A model generated the notes under the pieces. That model worked only from the letters and a program-made list of their open reading frames with translations, was not told where the DNA came from and did no database searches. From positions 1 through 15,772 of the forward strand of contig JAQXLO010000025.1 of assembly GCA_029012165.1 (NCBI GenBank): 15,772 nucleotides of DNA, read 5' to 3'. Positions 14,521-15,772 of this stretch are shown here, in pieces. The stretch is from Oscillospiraceae bacterium. GTDB taxonomy: Bacteria; Bacillota; Clostridia; Oscillospirales; Acutalibacteraceae. Positions within the stretch are counted from its first letter, which is position 1. Every line of letters starts with the position of its first letter. The position numbers and the translations under genes are program-made.

Positions 14521-15632
14521 AAAGCGAACGCATTTTAGACGCCCTGTCCCATGTGGACGACAATCTGCTGGAGCTGTGTGAAACGTATACGCCTGTGCGC
14601 CGTTTCCCGTGGCGATGGGTTTCCGCTGCCGCTTGCGTGGCTGTGGCGGCACTGTCCGCCGTGTTTGCCCTGCACGGCAATTTCTTCGCCGACACCCCGA
14701 AGCCCGCCGCCTCCGAGACAGCGCAGGAAACATACAGCGATGCTTCCCTGCCTGCAGACACCGAAGCGTCCCCAGATGCGGAACTGCCGCAAATCCATTT
14801 GCCTGCCTATACCGTGCCCGCCACCACCGAATCCCGATGCGGCGTGACCGACACCCCCGCCGCCGACGCTACACAAAAATCGGCGCAAGAAACGGCGGCA
14901 GTACCCGACTTTGACCGGGCGACCCGCTCCTCCACCAAGTACCCTGCCCTCCTGCTCAACGGACAGAATTACACCTCCCGTGGGCTTTCCAAGCCGATTT
15001 TAGGCGCCCAGCTTAAACAAAAAGCGACTTTGACCGGCTTTGACGCCATCCACACCACCGAAGTGGAGCTGTACATCCTCCAAGACATTGCCCTCGACGC
15101 CGCCGTGGCTGTCCGTTTCCCGGAAACGGGGGAGGTGTATGCCTATGTCAACACCGACTACAAACCTGCCACCCTCGGACAGCTTTGGGACGATTTGAAC
15201 CTTTCCGAATATCTCACCTTCGGCAAGGTATATTATGAAGCGACCACCTATGCCGACCCGCCGAACAGCGAGATCGAAAAACTCCTTGTCCCCGATGCGC
15301 CGCTTCGTGCCGGCGATACGTCTCCCAAAAACGATGTGATGCATATCCACATCAACGTCCCCGTCCTCGGCTACACCAACCACGCCATTTCCCTGACATC
15401 GGACGGCTATCTGCACACCAATCTCCTCGAATCGGGCAAGAGCTTCTACATCGGCAAAGAGCGAGTCAACCGCTTCGTTGCCTATGTGCAGGTAAGCTGT
15501 TCGGCGGTCAGCTACACGCCGACAACAAGCACCGCCGGCACAACGGTGGTGATGACCTCCGCACCGGCACTCCCGATCGCCGCTCCGCCCCGGAGTGCGG
15601 AAACGAAAAAAAATACGGCAACCCCGGAATAA
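14517..15632 (+). CDS. probable transmembrane anti-sigma factor with novel extracellular domain
   Basis: A 371-residue single-pass membrane protein, translationally coupled to the ECF sigma gene (4-bp overlap; AGGAGG 10 bases upstream of the ATG). Its short cytoplasmic N-terminus MKSERILDALSHVDDNLLELCETY resembles the I-x-D-A-x-x-x-x-D-D-x-L/Y helix found at the start of many Firmicutes proteins encoded next to ECF sigma factors. It is not a zinc-binding (ZAS) type, as HxxxCxxC is absent. The membrane helix is about 33-52. Then comes a low-complexity Ala/Thr/Pro/Ser linker (about 57-137) and an extracellular globular domain (about 140-332; KYPALLLNGQNYTSRG, GEVYAYVNTDYKP, DVMHIHINVPVLG) that I cannot assign to a known family. 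The tail (332-371) is again Thr/Ala/Pro-rich. Function as anti-sigma and sensor rests on position and topology, not on a confirmed domain. Confidence 0.8.
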   Translation: MKSERILDALSHVDDNLLELCETYTPVRRFPWRWVSAAACVAVAALSAVFALHGNFFADTPKPAASETAQETYSDASLPADTEASPDAELPQIHLPAYTVPATTESRCGVTDTPAADATQKSAQETAAVPDFDRATRSSTKYPALLLNGQNYTSRGLSKPILGAQLKQKATLTGFDAIHTTEVELYILQDIALDAAVAVRFPETGEVYAYVNTDYKPATLGQLWDDLNLSEYLTFGKVYYEATTYADPPNSEIEKLLVPDAPLRAGDTSPKNDVMHIHINVPVLGYTNHAISLTSDGYLHTNLLESGKSFYIGKERVNRFVAYVQVSCSAVSYTPTTSTAGTTVVMTSAPALPIAAPPRSAETKKNTATPE

Positions 15633-15646
15633 AACGGAACGAAAAA

Positions 15647-15695
15647 CAGAAGCTTTCCTTGGGCGGAAATGTCCGGGAAGGCTTCTGCTTCTTTT
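15647..15695. terminator. terminator after the sigma/anti-sigma operon, possibly bidirectional
   Basis: CAGAAGC (15647-15653) pairs with GCTTCTG (15681-15687), extended inward by TTTCC/GGGAAG (about 12 bp in all). On the + strand it is followed by CTTCTTTTG. On the minus strand it is followed by TTTTTC, the better U-run, so it may also stop a convergent transcript from beyond the window. Confidence 0.8.
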
Positions 15696-15727
15696 GCGGC
15701 GCACCGTCCCAAAACGGCAGAAAAATC

Positions 15728-15747
15728 GGTTCATCACGGATTTTTGT
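15728..15747 (-). repeat. short dispersed repeat, copy 2 (inverted relative to copy 1)
   Basis: This is the complement of the 10931-10948 motif with two more A residues. Here it is also flanked by AAAAATC (15721-15727) and GATTTTT (15739-15745), which could pair around an 11-base loop. Nothing else is recognised in the last 77 bases of the window. Confidence 0.5.
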
Positions 15748-15772
15748 GGGATTAAAAGTTTCGGTCAAGCCT

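Noticed and set aside
15000..15737. Minus-strand frame opposite the anti-sigma gene's 3' half.
   Set aside because: It runs through the terminator hairpin and has an Arg/Gly/Val-rich composition typical of antisense shadows.
1..15772. CRISPR arrays, tRNA or rRNA genes, transposases, toxin-antitoxin pairs.
   Set aside because: No regularly spaced repeats, cloverleaf sequence, rRNA stretch or matching protein motif was seen on either strand.

Overview
The window looks like chromosome of a moderately GC-rich anaerobic Bacillota member, most likely a Clostridia / Oscillospiraceae-type gut bacterium. The evidence is a textbook T-box riboswitch ahead of pheST, a radical-SAM activase of the anaerobic ribonucleotide reductase type, Gram-positive style Shine-Dalgarno sites, vegetative TTGACA/TATACT promoters and a Firmicutes-style ECF sigma/anti-sigma pair. 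The taxonomy is inference from gene content and base composition; no rRNA gene is present.

Left part (1-9750). A 5'-truncated alpha/beta hydrolase on the + strand converges on a long minus-strand block across a bidirectional terminator (about 1340-1387). In transcription order, the minus-strand block starts at a sigma-A-like promoter (9709-9737). It then holds a YczE/YitT-like membrane protein, phosphopentomutase deoB and an NrdG2-type activase; these three are packed with a 2-bp gap and an ATGA overlap. Next, behind its own promoter, comes a pair for envelope polysaccharide: an initiating sugar-phosphate transferase and UDP-glucose 6-dehydrogenase. Last come pheS and pheT behind a promoter and a Phe-specific T-box leader (specifier UUC, T-box core, attenuator). 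I see no good terminator between these three transcription units, and each downstream promoter sits right against the end of the preceding gene, so read-through is likely.

Right part (9776-15632), all on the + strand. Every product here except the sigma factor is exported or membrane-attached: a membrane-anchored metallo-beta-lactamase-fold hydrolase related to the ComEC C-terminal domain; a secreted DUF5060/DUF4038 (GH140-like) glycosidase; a small lipoprotein of unknown function; and an ECF sigma factor translationally coupled to a single-pass membrane protein that looks like its anti-sigma factor. These genes are separated by clear terminators and mostly have separate promoters. The ECF pair is preceded by an atypical promoter (TGTAAC, 16 bp, CGTC) matching the general ECF consensus, which suggests autoregulation.

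No CRISPR array, tRNA, rRNA, transposase or phage gene was found. The parts most worth attention are the ECF/anti-sigma module with its novel sensor domain, the YczE-like/deoB/activase operon, the T-box with an upstream gene running into it, and an inverted short repeat flanking the exported-protein block.
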